Shown here: piece after piece, positions 10,770-21,045 of the stretch | Layout of the letters: each line of letters begins with the position of its first letter | How positions within the stretch are numbered: the stretch's first letter is position 1 | Assembly: GCA_009929855.1 (NCBI GenBank) | Contig: RZZN01000006.1 | Span: 30,117-94,116, forward strand | Origin: Gammaproteobacteria bacterium | GTDB lineage: Bacteria; Pseudomonadota; Gammaproteobacteria; Chromatiales; Chromatiaceae | Length of the DNA: 64,000 nt | Direction: 5' to 3' | Notes under the pieces: model-generated | The model's database searches: none | The model's input: the letters and a program-made list of their open reading frames with translations, nothing else | What the model was told of the DNA's origin: nothing | Made by a program: the position numbers and the translations under genes

Positions 10770-11321
10770 TCAGATATCAGCCTCCGCCACGGCATAGATC
10801 CCGGGCGCATTGCGGAAATAATTCCGATAATCGAGGCCATATCCATAGAGATACCGGTCCGGCACCTCGACCCCGACGATATCGGCCTCGCACTCGTGCG
10901 CGCGATCCTTGGCGACGAGCACCGCGCTATGCACGCTCAAGGCCCCATCGGCATGACAGGCATCGATGACATGGCGGAGGGTCGTCCCCTCGTCCAAGAC
11001 ATCGTCGAGCACCAGGATGTGCTCACCGCGGATGGCCGCGGATGGCCGATAGAGCCAATGCAGCTCGCCGCCGCGGGTGTCGCCTCGATATCGGCTGGCG
11101 TGGATGTAGTCGACACGCAGCTGAAAGCTCAGGCGCGGCAGCAGCAGGCCGGACACGAAAACAGCGCCCGTCATGACACAGAGCACGAGCGGATCCTTGC
11201 CGGCCAGACGCTCGGTGACCGCCTGCGCCATGCGCTCGAGCGCCGCATCGATGCCATCGGCGGTCACCAGACATTCCGACCGCGCGGCAACCGCGTCATA
11301 GTGGTGAGGATCAAGCTTCAT
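10770..11321 (-). CDS. hpt: Hypoxanthine-guanine phosphoribosyltransferase
   Basis: Salvages hypoxanthine (and possibly guanine) with PRPP. The start at 11321 (MKLDPHHYDAV) gives 183 residues, family length; the longer ORF in the track runs into nagZ. The PRPP-binding motif ILVLDDVLDEGTTL is at residues 102-115, and the PPi loop CVMTGAVFVSG at 48-58. Its first 11 bp overlap the end of nagZ, indicating translational coupling. With the methylthioinosine phosphorylase nearby it forms a purine salvage set. Confidence 0.93.
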   Translation of the reverse strand: MKLDPHHYDAVAARSECLVTADGIDAALERMAQAVTERLAGKDPLVLCVMTGAVFVSGLLLPRLSFQLRVDYIHASRYRGDTRGGELHWLYRPSAAIRGEHILVLDDVLDEGTTLRHVIDACHADGALSVHSAVLVAKDRAHECEADIVGVEVPDRYLYGYGLDYRNYFRNAPGIYAVAEADI

Positions 11322-12396
11322 GCGGTTTCTCCGGATCGGTGGGATCGACGAGCCCCAACGCGAGTGTTTCGAGACCCTCCAGCAGGGCCACCTGCTGGAT
11401 GCCCCGCTGCCATTGCGCCCGCTCGGGCAGACGCGCGCGGTCATAGCGTCCACGCCCATGCATGCGCAGTAGACGCAGCTCCGCGGCCGGATCGAGCGCA
11501 TCGGCGAAGGCCTCCAAGACCGCGATCGCCGCCGGCCGATCATTGCAGACCAAGAGCATGTCACATCCGGCAGTGGCCGCCGCGCGCGCGCGCTCGACAG
11601 AGCCACCGCCAGCCGCGGCCGCGCCCATGCTCAGATCGTCACTGAAGATCACCCCCTGGAAACCGAGACGGTCTCGCAGGATCTCGCGCAGCCAGACACT
11701 GGAGAAGCCAGCGGCCCGGGCATCGACACGCGGGTAGCTCACGTGGGCCGGCATGATCGCCTCCAACGCATGCTCGATCAAGCGCGCGAACGGCACCAGA
11801 TCCTCCATCTCCAGCTCGGCGTAGCCGCGCGGATCGACTGGCAAGGCCAGGTGCGAATCCACGGCGACACCGCCATGACCAGGAAAGTGCTTGCCCACCG
11901 CCGGCATCCCGGCGCCGCGCACCCCAGCGAGCCATGCCAAACCAAGATCACCAACCTCGCGCGCACTGGCCCCGAACGCACGATCACCCACCACCGCGCT
12001 CAAGCCACGATCCAAGTCGAGCACGGGGGCGAAGCTGAAATCGATCCCCACCGAGCGCAGCTCCGCCGCCATGAGCCAGGCGACCGCCTCGCAGGCCGCG
12101 CGCCCCCGCGCGGGATCACGCCGATACAGCCCGGCAAAGTGCCCGGCCGGTGGCAGTCTAGTGAAACCCTCGCGAAACCGCTGGACCCTGCCACCCTCCT
12201 GGTCGACCCCGATCAAGAGCGCGGGCTCGCGCAACGCATGAATGGAGGCGGTCAGCTCGATCATCTGCGCGGGCGAGTGATAGTTGCGGGCAAACAGGAT
12301 GACCCCACCCACGGCCGGGTGACACAGCACCTCACGGTCCTCTGCATCGAGCGACGTTCCACCGATGTCCAGCATCACAGGCCCCAGCCCCACCAT
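11311..12396 (-). CDS. nagZ: Beta-N-acetylhexosaminidase NagZ (GH3)
   Basis: Cytoplasmic glycosidase that removes GlcNAc from anhydro-muropeptides in peptidoglycan recycling. The protein has 361 residues, somewhat longer than the about 340 of E. coli. GH3 landmarks are IGVDQEGGRVQRF (62-74), GKHFPGHGGVAVDSH (168-182) containing the catalytic His loop, and the nucleophile motif FSDDLSMGAA near Asp253. A GGAGGTGAG ribosome site abuts the ATG. It overlaps hpt by 11 bp. Confidence 0.95.
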   Translation of the reverse strand: MVGLGPVMLDIGGTSLDAEDREVLCHPAVGGVILFARNYHSPAQMIELTASIHALREPALLIGVDQEGGRVQRFREGFTRLPPAGHFAGLYRRDPARGRAACEAVAWLMAAELRSVGIDFSFAPVLDLDRGLSAVVGDRAFGASAREVGDLGLAWLAGVRGAGMPAVGKHFPGHGGVAVDSHLALPVDPRGYAELEMEDLVPFARLIEHALEAIMPAHVSYPRVDARAAGFSSVWLREILRDRLGFQGVIFSDDLSMGAAAAGGGSVERARAAATAGCDMLLVCNDRPAAIAVLEAFADALDPAAELRLLRMHGRGRYDRARLPERAQWQRGIQQVALLEGLETLALGLVDPTDPEKPHEA

Positions 12397-12471
12397 CTCA
12401 CCTCCGCGACAACACCGCCTTGACCATCAGGGTACGGGAGAGTCGGGGATAAAAAAAGCCAAAAACCCCGC

Positions 12472-13257
12472 TCAGCGCAGGCGCACATCGAGTCGATCAC
12501 GCAGCTCGTCACCGAGTCGATTGACCGCGAGTACCACGAGCAGTATCGCGATCCCAGGGGCCAGCACCAGATGTGGGGCCACCAGCATGAAGGAGACGCC
12601 GTCGCGCAGCATGTTGCCCCAGGAGGCGTCGGGGGGTTGCACGCCCAGTCCGAGAAACGAGAGACCGGCCTCGGCGATCACCGCGGCGGCCAGTCCGAAG
12701 GTCGCCTCGACGATCAGCGGCGCCCACGCCAGCGGGACGATGTGCCGCCGCAGGATCCACCAGGATCCGCACCCGAGGGCACGCGCGGCCTCGACATGAT
12801 CGAGACGCGCCAACGACAAGGCGCGCGCACGGGCCAGCCGGGCATAGCCGACCCAGCCGACCGCGACGAGCGCGATGATGAGATTGTCCAATCCGGGTCC
12901 CAGGATCCCCGCCAAGGCGATCGCCAAGAGCATTCCGGGAAAGGCCAGGACGAGGTCGATCAGGCGCACCACCAGCAGATCCAGCCAACCACCGACGAAA
13001 CCGGCCAGCACCCCGATGGAGATGCCGATCGCGGCGCTGAACGACACCACGCCGAACGCGACGAGGAGCGACACCCGCGCGCCCACCAGCAGACGATCCA
13101 AGACCGGCCGACCGAGATCGTCGCTGCCGAGCACGGCGCCGGCCCGCGGCGGCGCCAGGATGCGCTCCAGCTCGACCTGATTCGGGCGCAGACCGGCGAG
13201 CGGCGCGAGCATGGCCGCCAGGATCCAGCCGATCAGGACCAATGTCGCAACACGCAT
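12472..13257 (-). CDS. DppC/OppC-type ABC transporter permease, orphan
   Basis: Inner-membrane permease of the peptide/nickel ABC importer family. It has about 261 residues with five to six hydrophobic segments. The cytoplasmic EAA loop is clear: HVEAARALGCGSWWILRRHIVP. The C-terminal GLSFLGLGVQPPDASWG is the DppC signature. The ATG at 13257 has GAGGGG 8 nt upstream; the track start is a GTG 9 bp earlier. No DppB partner, ATPase or substrate-binding protein gene lies on either side, so it may work with subunits encoded elsewhere or be a leftover. Confidence 0.85.
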   Translation of the reverse strand: MRVATLVLIGWILAAMLAPLAGLRPNQVELERILAPPRAGAVLGSDDLGRPVLDRLLVGARVSLLVAFGVVSFSAAIGISIGVLAGFVGGWLDLLVVRLIDLVLAFPGMLLAIALAGILGPGLDNLIIALVAVGWVGYARLARARALSLARLDHVEAARALGCGSWWILRRHIVPLAWAPLIVEATFGLAAAVIAEAGLSFLGLGVQPPDASWGNMLRDGVSFMLVAPHLVLAPGIAILLVVLAVNRLGDELRDRLDVRLR

Positions 13258-13478
13258 GCGTCTCACCCCTCAGGATGCGCCGATGGCGCGAGCCGCCTCG
13301 ACCGCCGCGCACGCTTCGACAGAGGAATCGCCGCGGCCAGTGAAAAACTGATAAGCTCAGGTTCAGCGAGCATACATTGGATTTAGCGTCACTGCCCCGA
13401 CTTCAGCTCACAAGTCGGCGCTGTGGTGTCACTCGATCCCCCAGCATCGCCGGATGACCGAACGAGGGCTGTCTCTGC

Positions 13479-15407
13479 ATGAACACGAAGAATCTCAACC
13501 TGCTGCTCTGGGTCATCGCCACCATCTGGTTGGTGATGATGTTCAATAGCATGATCGGGTCCGACCAGGTCGAGTCGCGCTCGCTCAGCTACAGCCAATT
13601 TCTCCAAGAGCTGTCCGATGGATCGATCCGCGAGGTCACGATCCAGGATCAGCAGATCAAGGGGGCGCGAACCGACGGCTCACGCTTCGAGACCTTCGAC
13701 CCGGGCGATCCCGGGCTGGTCGGCGACCTGCTCGACAATGGCGTGTCGATTCGCGCTCAGCCACCCGAGCGACCGAGTGTCCTCGCGCAAATCCTAGCCG
13801 CTTGGCTGCCCTTCATCCTGCTGATCGGCATCTGGTTCTGGTTCATGCGTCGCAACATGGGCGGGTCCGGTGGTGGTGGCATCTTCAACTTCGGCAAGAG
13901 TCGGGCACGCCAACATGCCGAGGGCGAGGTCAAGGTCACACTGCGCGATGTCGCCGGGGTCGAGGAGGCGAAGGAAGAGGTCGGCGAGCTGGTCGATTTT
14001 CTGCGCAACCCGCACAAGTTCTCCAACCTCGGTGGACGTATCCCGCGCGGCGTCCTGATGGTCGGCCCCCCCGGCACCGGCAAGACATTGCTGGCGCGTG
14101 CCATCGCGGGCGAGGCCAAGGTGCCCTTCTACAGCATCTCGGGCTCGGATTTCGTGGAGATGTTCGTCGGTGTCGGCGCATCGCGTGTCCGCGATCTCTT
14201 CGAGCAGGCCAAGAAGTCGGCACCCTGCATCATCTTCATCGATGAGATCGACGCGGTTGGACGCAAACGTGGCGCCGGGCTCGGCGGTGGGCACGATGAG
14301 CGCGAGCAGACCCTGAATCAGCTCCTGGTGGAGATGGACGGATTTGCCGGCAACGAGGGCATCATCGTGATCGCCGCCACCAACCGTGCCGATGTCCTGG
14401 ATCCGGCGCTGTTGCGCCCGGGCCGCTTCGACCGACAGGTCGTAGTGGGCTTGCCCGACCTTGCCGGCCGCGCGGCGATCCTCGAGGTCCACATGCGCAA
14501 GGTGCCGATCGCCGACGATGTCGACGCTCGCACCATCGCGCGCGGCACGCCCGGATTCTCCGGCGCCGACCTTGCCAACCTGGTCAACGAGGCAGCGCTC
14601 TTTGCCGCGCGCGCTGGCCACACCGAGGTGGCGATGGAGATGTTCGAGCGCGCGAAGGACAAGATCATGATGGGCGCGGAGCGGCGCAGCATCGTGATGT
14701 CCGAGTCGGAGCGACGCCTGACCGCCTACCACGAGGCCGGGCACGCGATCGTCGGGCGGCTCGTCCCGGAGCATGATCCGGTGCACAAGGTCAGCATCAT
14801 CCCGCGTGGACGCGCGCTCGGGGTCACGCTCTTCCTGCCCGAGCGCGATCGCTACAGCATGAGCAAGCGCCAGCTGGAGAGCCAGCTCTCGACCCTGTTT
14901 GGCGGGCGCATCGCCGAGGAGATGATCTTCGGCCCGGAACGGGTCACCACCGGGGCCTCGAACGACATCGAGCGGGCCACCGAGATCGCCCGCAACATGG
15001 TCACCCGCTTCGGTCTGTCGGATAGCCTTGGCCCACTCGCCTATGCCGAGGACGAGGGCGAGGTCTTCCTGGGACGCTCGGTGACGCAGCAGCGACAGGT
15101 CTCGCCGGAAACGGCGCACGCGATCGACGCGGAGGTGCGCAAGATCATCGACCGCAACTATCAGCGCGCCAAGCAGATCCTGGATGAGCACCTCGAGAAA
15201 CTGCACACCATGGCCGACGCCTTGCTGCGACTGGAAACCATCGGCAAGGAACAGATCGATGACATCATGGCCGGTGTCCCCATGCGCGAGCCCGAGCTCG
15301 GGATGAGCGATTCGCGCCCGCATGACGGGACCGGTGGCGGCACGCCGCAAGGCAAGGCACCGCGCGGTGAGCCGCCGATCGTGGGCGGCGCGGTTGGCGG
15401 CGCCTGA
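13479..15407 (+). CDS. ftsH: ATP-dependent zinc metalloprotease FtsH
   Basis: Membrane-anchored AAA+ protease that degrades misfolded membrane proteins and regulators such as sigma32 and LpxC. It has 642 residues. TM1 is at about 6-22 and TM2 at 103-123, separated by the periplasmic domain. Walker A GPPGTGKT is at 196-203, [12 protein letters not shown] forms Walker B, and the second region of homology ends in LRPGRFDRQ. The zinc motif HEAGH is at about 418-422. The usual rlmE partner is absent upstream; maf follows 12 bp later. The 220-bp gap before it holds no gene. Confidence 0.97.
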   Translation: MNTKNLNLLLWVIATIWLVMMFNSMIGSDQVESRSLSYSQFLQELSDGSIREVTIQDQQIKGARTDGSRFETFDPGDPGLVGDLLDNGVSIRAQPPERPSVLAQILAAWLPFILLIGIWFWFMRRNMGGSGGGGIFNFGKSRARQHAEGEVKVTLRDVAGVEEAKEEVGELVDFLRNPHKFSNLGGRIPRGVLMVGPPGTGKTLLARAIAGEAKVPFYSISGSDFVEMFVGVGASRVRDLFEQAKKSAPCIIFIDEIDAVGRKRGAGLGGGHDEREQTLNQLLVEMDGFAGNEGIIVIAATNRADVLDPALLRPGRFDRQVVVGLPDLAGRAAILEVHMRKVPIADDVDARTIARGTPGFSGADLANLVNEAALFAARAGHTEVAMEMFERAKDKIMMGAERRSIVMSESERRLTAYHEAGHAIVGRLVPEHDPVHKVSIIPRGRALGVTLFLPERDRYSMSKRQLESQLSTLFGGRIAEEMIFGPERVTTGASNDIERATEIARNMVTRFGLSDSLGPLAYAEDEGEVFLGRSVTQQRQVSPETAHAIDAEVRKIIDRNYQRAKQILDEHLEKLHTMADALLRLETIGKEQIDDIMAGVPMREPELGMSDSRPHDGTGGGTPQGKAPRGEPPIVGGAVGGA

Positions 15408-15419
15408 TCGATCTGCGTC

Positions 15420-16019
15420 ATGCCAGCGCGATCCTCGCACACACTGGTCCTGGCCTCGACCTCACCCTACCGGCGCGCGCTGCTGGAGCGACTCGGCCTG
15501 ACGTTCCAGACCGCCGCGCCCGCAATCGACGAGCGTCCAGGACCCGGCGAGGATCCGCACGATCTGGTGCGGCGTCTCGCCGAGGCCAAGGCGCGCGCGG
15601 TTGCACCAGCGCATCCGCACGCCTGGATCATCGGCTCCGATCAGGTCGCCTGTCATGATGGCGCGATCCTTGGCAAGCCGGGTGAGCGCGCACGTGCCAT
15701 CGCCCAACTCGAGCAGGTCTCGGGTCAGTCGGTTCTATTCCTCACCGGACTCTGTCTACTGCACGCGGCCAGCGGCCAGGCCGAGACCCTGGTCGAACCC
15801 TTCCGTGTCCATTTCAAGACACTCACGCGCGCGCAGATCGAGGCCTACATCGACCGCGAGCAGCCACTCGACTGCGCTGGTAGCTTCAAGTCAGAGGGGC
15901 TTGGCATCGCACTCTTCAGACGACTCGAAGGAGATGACCCGAGCGCGTTGATTGGCTTGCCCCTGATTCGCCTGATCGATCTGCTCGACGCGCGCGGCAT
16001 CGGCCCGCTGGATCACTGA
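15420..16019 (+). CDS. yceF: Maf-family nucleotide pyrophosphatase, YceF type
   Basis: House-cleaning pyrophosphatase; the YceF branch hydrolyses 7-methyl-GTP. The protein has 199 residues. LVLASTSPYRRALLERLGL (9-27) is the Maf N-terminal signature, IIGSDQVACHDG carries the catalytic Asp, and LGKPG and CAGSFKSEGLG complete the active site. SDQVA, rather than the SDTxV of dTTP/UTP-type Maf, is the reason for choosing YceF. Starting 12 bp after ftsH, it is likely co-transcribed. Confidence 0.9.
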   Translation: MPARSSHTLVLASTSPYRRALLERLGLTFQTAAPAIDERPGPGEDPHDLVRRLAEAKARAVAPAHPHAWIIGSDQVACHDGAILGKPGERARAIAQLEQVSGQSVLFLTGLCLLHAASGQAETLVEPFRVHFKTLTRAQIEAYIDREQPLDCAGSFKSEGLGIALFRRLEGDDPSALIGLPLIRLIDLLDARGIGPLDH

Positions 16020-16477
16020 GCCAGAAATCATCGCGCGTGACCGCCACCGCCAGTCGTGGTTGGGCTCGACTCCGAGAATCATCCTGGATACACAGAGATG
16101 CACGCAGAGGGCGATGCATGGTTTTGATTGCAAACATAACGAATTGATTCATATCCATCCGCATGCCTCTATTAACCCAAATCGTCTACAGCTTGAAACT
16201 GCACTGACCGGGGCGAAGATCCAGCACAGCCCCACCTCAAACCTCGAAATCACTCGAATAAAGGGTGATTACGCATTGCAAAAGGCAACTTGCTGAGCGA
16301 GGATTGATCCGCGTTGTCGGTCAGCCCGTTGGTTGTGCCGGGCGGCCCGCGGTGACTTGCGAGGCAGATTTCCCCGCATTGGCGTGCACGCCGGCGATGT
16401 CCTGCTATGCTGAAACGAGGGCCTGGCGTCGGGCCTGACTCATGCCGACCACGCTCATCCCCTTGAGGCCGAGGACC
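16020..16477. other. Non-coding gap before mltD
   Basis: No gene is supported in about 460 bp; the short ORFs on both strands have no recognisable content. The part from about 16120 to 16290 is distinctly AT-richer than its neighbours, as expected for a promoter and leader. No clear hairpin with a T-run was found after maf. Confidence 0.4.
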
Positions 16478-18070
16478 ATGCTGAATCAATTCCCGGATGG
16501 CTCATCCCGATCGACACGACAGGTTTTACTGCTCACGCTCTTGGTGCTCGCACTCGCCGGGTGTAGTAGCACCGGAGAGCACATGGACGCCCTCGGCTCG
16601 GGCGGTCCAGGCGATGTGACGACCGGCTCCGAAACCTTCCCCGTCCCCGCGGCGATCCAGCCCAACGTCGATTTCTGGCGCCATGTCTACGGGATCTGGG
16701 GACGCGGCAAGGTCGCGATTCACGACAATCGCCACCTGGGCGTCGTCTACGAGGTCATCGCGCTGCCTGGGCCCATCCAGGAAGGCTATACCGAATCCCA
16801 ACGCGAGCTGATCAAGAGCCACTCCAGCGCCTATGCCGAGCGCCTGCGCCAACTGGAAGAGCGCGTGCGGCTCGGCGCCTCGCTCAACAGCACCGAGAAG
16901 GCACTCCTGGCCAAGTTCGACAAAGGCCCAGGACGCGAGGCGCTCTATGGCGCTGCCGAGCGGGTCCGCACCCAGCGCGGATTGCGCGAGCGCTTCCGGC
17001 GTGGCATCGAGATCAGTGGCCGCTATGACGAGATCTTCCGCGACATCATGCGCAGCCATGGTGTACCGGAGGATCTGGCCTATCTACCTCATGTCGAATC
17101 CTCGTTTCAGACCAACGCGCGATCGAGCGTCGGAGCCGCGGGGGTCTGGCAGTTCATGCCCGGCACGGGTCGGATGTTCATGACAGTGAACGATTCGATC
17201 GATGACCGGCTCGATCCGATCATTGCCGCCGAGGGCGCGGCTCGCTATCTCTCGCAAGCGCACTCGCGCCTGGGCAGCTGGCCATTGGCCATCACCTCAT
17301 ACAACCATGGTCAGGGCGGCATGGCCAACGCGAGGGCACAGTTCGGTGATGACATCGGACGGATCGTCAAGGACTACCAAGGACCCTATTTCGGCTTCGC
17401 ATCGCGCAACTTCTATGCGGAATTCATCGCCGCGCGCGAGGTCACCCGCAACGCCGAGCGTTACTTTCCGGAAGGCGTGCAACGCGAAGACCCCTGGCCA
17501 CACGACCGTCTGGTCCTGCTCCACAGCATGCCTGTCGATCATCTCGCGAATCACTTCGAGCTCACGCCCTATCGCCTTGCCGACCTGAATCGACACTGGC
17601 GCGACCCCGCACGCGATGGCCGGACTCATCTCCCGGCTGGCAGCACCGTTTGGCTCCCGGCTGGGTCCAAGCAGCGCGTGGCCAGTCACCCGCCCCCATT
17701 CAAGACAGCGACCATGGTGGCCCGCGCCGAGCCGACATCACCGCCATCCGTACGTCAAGCACGCGCCAAGAGCAGCGCCCCGGCGGTCGCAACGCGCACC
17801 GCCGCGACCAGTCGTTCGGCGAGCTCAGCCAAGCCGACCACCGCCAAGGTGACTCCACCACCAACCGGCAAGCAGACACAGGCCAAGGCGTCCTCGCCCA
17901 AGACGAGCACAAAGGCCCGTTACCACACCGTCAAACCGCAGGAGACACTCTATCGAGTCGCCGTGCAGAACGGGATCACCGTCTCGGAGCTGCGCCGTCT
18001 CAACAAGATGAAACCCAACCAGGATCATATCCAGCCGGGTCAGCGCCTGAAGGTCGGAAGCGGAAGCTGA
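16478..18070 (+). CDS. mltD: Membrane-bound lytic murein transglycosylase D with LysM
   Basis: Cleaves glycan strands of peptidoglycan to form anhydro-muropeptides, on the periplasmic side of the outer membrane. The start at 16478 has GAGG upstream and gives 530 residues; the track start is 12 codons earlier. A lipoprotein signal ends in LALAGC with the lipidated Cys at about 29. The SLT domain shows HVESSFQTNARSSVGAAGVW with the catalytic Glu, then QFMPGTGR and ITSYNHGQGGM. A Ser/Thr/Ala/Lys linker leads to one C-terminal LysM (YHTVKPQETLYRVAVQNG); E. coli MltD has two. The gene fits functionally with NagZ recycling nearby. Confidence 0.93.
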   Translation: MLNQFPDGSSRSTRQVLLLTLLVLALAGCSSTGEHMDALGSGGPGDVTTGSETFPVPAAIQPNVDFWRHVYGIWGRGKVAIHDNRHLGVVYEVIALPGPIQEGYTESQRELIKSHSSAYAERLRQLEERVRLGASLNSTEKALLAKFDKGPGREALYGAAERVRTQRGLRERFRRGIEISGRYDEIFRDIMRSHGVPEDLAYLPHVESSFQTNARSSVGAAGVWQFMPGTGRMFMTVNDSIDDRLDPIIAAEGAARYLSQAHSRLGSWPLAITSYNHGQGGMANARAQFGDDIGRIVKDYQGPYFGFASRNFYAEFIAAREVTRNAERYFPEGVQREDPWPHDRLVLLHSMPVDHLANHFELTPYRLADLNRHWRDPARDGRTHLPAGSTVWLPAGSKQRVASHPPPFKTATMVARAEPTSPPSVRQARAKSSAPAVATRTAATSRSASSAKPTTAKVTPPPTGKQTQAKASSPKTSTKARYHTVKPQETLYRVAVQNGITVSELRRLNKMKPNQDHIQPGQRLKVGSGS

Positions 18071-18077
18071 GCCTCGT

Positions 18078-18109
18078 CTCATGATCGTTCCACGCGGGAC
18101 GATCATGAG
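18078..18109. terminator. Bidirectional hairpin between convergent genes
   Basis: Arms CTCATGATCGTTCC and GGGACGATCATGAG with a 4-nt ACGC loop; 13 of 14 positions are Watson-Crick and the other is T/G. It starts 7 nt after the mltD stop and lies about 50 bp past the end of the convergent synthetase gene. No T-run follows on either side, so it may protect 3' ends or act with Rho rather than terminate by itself. Confidence 0.5.
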
Positions 18110-18160
18110 CATGAGCAAGATCACCCATTCGCGCGCGCATCACAGATCAGGGCGCGGTCC

Positions 18161-20839
18161 TTACAACACCTTCATGACCAGCTTCAACGAGGGGTCGTGT
18201 GGGTCGTTCTCGATGCGGAATCCCAGCGATCTGACCAGGGCCAGCATGCGCGTGTTGGCGCTCAAGACCTCGCCATCCATGACCCGGAAGCCGCGTGAGC
18301 GCGCATTCTCCATCAATGAATGCATGAGCCGCGCGCCGATCCCCAGATCCCGCCAGGTATCCGAGACCACGATCGCAAACTCGCAGGCCTCCCCACCCGG
18401 TCGCCCCATGTAGCGAGCCACACCGACCTCCACCTCGCGCCCGCCGCGCTCGATGACGCCCACGAGCGCCATCTCGCGATCGTAGTCGATCTGGGTGAAG
18501 CGAACCAACATCTCGGGCGTCAATTCCTTGATCGCCTGCATGAAACGGAAATACTTGGTCTGCTCGGACAAGCCCCGCACGAACTCTTGCTCCATCTCGG
18601 CGTCCTCGGGGCGAATCGGGCGAATCACCAGGTCCGTGCCATCGGGCAGCTGCACCCGCTCGATCAAATGAGTCGGATAGGGATAGATCGCCATGTGACC
18701 ATAGGTCGTCTGCTGCGGCGGTCGATACTCGACCTTGATGCGCGCGTCGACGGCGATGACCTCCTTGTCGGTGCCGATGAGCGGGTTGATATCCAACTGG
18801 ATGATCTCCGGCAGCTCGCAGACCATCTCGGAGACGCGCTGAAGGATCCGCGCCAGGGCCTCCCGGTTCATCGGTGGCATGTGCTGGAAGGCGCCCATCA
18901 GACGGGCGATGCGCGTATGGTCGATCATCGTCTCGATGATGAAGGTATTGAGCGGCGGCAGACCCAGTGCGCGATCCTCGAGAAACTCGACCTTGGTGCC
19001 ACCGGCGCCGAAACTGATGACCGGCCCGAAGATACGATCACGCATGACCCCGATCATCAGTTCGCGCGCGACCCGACTCGGCGCCATCCGCTCGACCGTG
19101 ATCCCCTCGAGCCGTGCCTCGGGACGCATCCGCTTGGCCCGCTCCATGATCTCGGTGAAGGTCCGGCGGACCGATTGTGGATCATCGATGTTGAGCCGCA
19201 CCCCGTCGACATCCGATTTGTGCTCAAGATCGGGCGAGTTGATCTTCATGACGACCGGGAAACCGAGCATCTCAGCGGCCATCAGCGCCTCGTTGGGGGT
19301 GCGCGTGATCACCGCCTGCATGGTCGGAATCCGGAAGGCCGCGAGGATCGCCTTGGCCTCGACCGTGCCAAGCACCTTGCGCCCCTCGGCCATGACACCC
19401 TCGATGATGAGCCGCGCCCCATCCACGTCGGGCGTGTCCTCGTGCGAGAGTGGCCCCGGCGACTGCATCAGCAGCTTTTGGTTGCGGTGATAGTTGGCAA
19501 GATAGGACAGTGCCTCGACCGCGACAGTGGGGCTATCGAAATGTGGAATACCATTCTCGGCGAGCAGCATCTGCGCCTCGGCGACCTGCTTGCCGCCCAT
19601 CCAACAGGCCAGCACGGGTTTGCGACTCCCCTTGGCCCCGGCGATGACCTGCTCGGCGACCGCCACTGGGTCGCCGCAGAGCAAGGGCGCCAAGATGCAG
19701 AGGACACCATCGACCTCGGGATCGACCAGGCAGGCATCCAGAACGTTGCGGTAGCGATCGGGTGGTGCGTCACCGATGATGTCGATGGGGTTGTCGTGTG
19801 ACCAATGAGGCGGCAACGAGGCCTCGAGTGCCTGGCGCGTGGTGTCCCCAAGCTGCGCCAGTGACAAGCCAAGATCGACGGCGCGATCCGCCGCCAACAC
19901 GCCCGGACCACCGCCATTGGTGATGATGGCGATACGGTCCCCGGCCAGACGCCGCCGCGTCCCGAAGACCTGGGCCGCCGCGAAGAGTTGATCGATGCTC
20001 GCGACCTGGACCACCCCGGCGCGCTCGGTCACCGCGCGAAAGACATCCGCGGACCCGACGAACGCCCCGGTATGCGACATGATGGCGCGCGTGCCCGCCG
20101 GATGCTGCCCGGCCTTGACCACGATCACCGGTTTCAGGCGAGCGGCGGCGCGCAGACCGCTCATGAAGCGGCGCGCATTGCGGACCCCCTCGACATAGAG
20201 CAGGATGCACTGGGTCTCGGGATCGAGCGCCAGATAATCGAGCACATCACCAAAATCGACATCCGCGGCCGCCCCGAGCGAGACCACCGCCGAAAACCCG
20301 ACGCGGCGCGGCTCGGACCAATCGATGATTGCCGTGCAGATCGCCCCGGACTGCGACACCAAGGCGACATTGCCACGGCGGGGTAGCTCTCGGCCCACGC
20401 TCGCATTGAGCCGATGTTGAGGGCGCATCACCCCGATGCAGTTGGGGCCGAGGACACGAATCCGGTTGGCGCGAGCCGCCTCGACCATCTTCTCCTGCAA
20501 CACCCCGCCACGCTCACCATGCTCGCCGAACCCGGCCGAATGCACCACCGCGACCTTGACGCCATAGGCCCCACACTGACGCAGGATCGCCGGAACCCGC
20601 TCGGCCGGCGCGGCGATCAGGGCCAGGTCGATATGCTTGTCGAGATGGCTGAGATCACGATAGCAGGGTTGTCCGGCGACCTGCTCGTACTTGGGATTGA
20701 TCGCGTAGGCACTCCCCTTGAAACCGCCCTCGATCAGGTTGCGAAACAGGATCCCGCCGATCGATCCCGCGCTGTCGCTGGCCCCGAAGACCGCGACCGC
20801 ACTCGGCGTGAACAGCTGCTCGATATCGGATACGCGCAT
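18161..20839 (-). CDS. PatZ-like protein lysine acetyltransferase / ADP-forming acyl-CoA synthetase fusion
   Basis: Resembles PatZ (YfiQ), which acetylates acetyl-CoA synthetase and other proteins. The start at 20839 (MRVSDIEQLFTPSAVAVFGAS) follows GGGAGGGGATGTC and gives 892 residues, close to E. coli PatZ at 886; the track start is 62 codons too early. Order: CoA-binding Rossmann fold (1-130), succinyl-CoA synthetase-like ligase domains (about 150-460), ATP-grasp (about 490-700), and C-terminal GNAT with GRPGGEACEFAIVVSD and DLGIGARLMHSLMENA. In PatZ the synthetase part is regulatory rather than catalytic; which holds here is unknown. It is divergent from a deacetylase-family gene. Confidence 0.9.
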   Translation of the reverse strand: MRVSDIEQLFTPSAVAVFGASDSAGSIGGILFRNLIEGGFKGSAYAINPKYEQVAGQPCYRDLSHLDKHIDLALIAAPAERVPAILRQCGAYGVKVAVVHSAGFGEHGERGGVLQEKMVEAARANRIRVLGPNCIGVMRPQHRLNASVGRELPRRGNVALVSQSGAICTAIIDWSEPRRVGFSAVVSLGAAADVDFGDVLDYLALDPETQCILLYVEGVRNARRFMSGLRAAARLKPVIVVKAGQHPAGTRAIMSHTGAFVGSADVFRAVTERAGVVQVASIDQLFAAAQVFGTRRRLAGDRIAIITNGGGPGVLAADRAVDLGLSLAQLGDTTRQALEASLPPHWSHDNPIDIIGDAPPDRYRNVLDACLVDPEVDGVLCILAPLLCGDPVAVAEQVIAGAKGSRKPVLACWMGGKQVAEAQMLLAENGIPHFDSPTVAVEALSYLANYHRNQKLLMQSPGPLSHEDTPDVDGARLIIEGVMAEGRKVLGTVEAKAILAAFRIPTMQAVITRTPNEALMAAEMLGFPVVMKINSPDLEHKSDVDGVRLNIDDPQSVRRTFTEIMERAKRMRPEARLEGITVERMAPSRVARELMIGVMRDRIFGPVISFGAGGTKVEFLEDRALGLPPLNTFIIETMIDHTRIARLMGAFQHMPPMNREALARILQRVSEMVCELPEIIQLDINPLIGTDKEVIAVDARIKVEYRPPQQTTYGHMAIYPYPTHLIERVQLPDGTDLVIRPIRPEDAEMEQEFVRGLSEQTKYFRFMQAIKELTPEMLVRFTQIDYDREMALVGVIERGGREVEVGVARYMGRPGGEACEFAIVVSDTWRDLGIGARLMHSLMENARSRGFRVMDGEVLSANTRMLALVRSLGFRIENDPHDPSLKLVMKVL

Positions 20840-21045
20840 GACATCCCCTCCCGGGCGAAAAACGGTATAAGCTAGTCGCCACAAGCGCGCGCGCCCCCAT
20901 CGGGAGAGCCGCGCTAGGACGGATATGAAACGATCAACACTGGTCCCGCGACCTGGGCCGCGCTGGCGCAGCACACTCAGTGACGACCACGAGACTCGCC
21001 GGGGCATGGTCAAATCGCGCACCACGAAGATTTGGGGACTGCGTC

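Noticed and set aside
10589-10846. 85-residue minus-strand ORF between hpt and hemerythrin
   Set aside because: Overlaps the hpt 3' end in another frame and spans the likely promoter island.
13794-15440. 548-residue minus-strand ORF opposite ftsH
   Set aside because: Shadow of ftsH codon bias; no ribosome site or domain.
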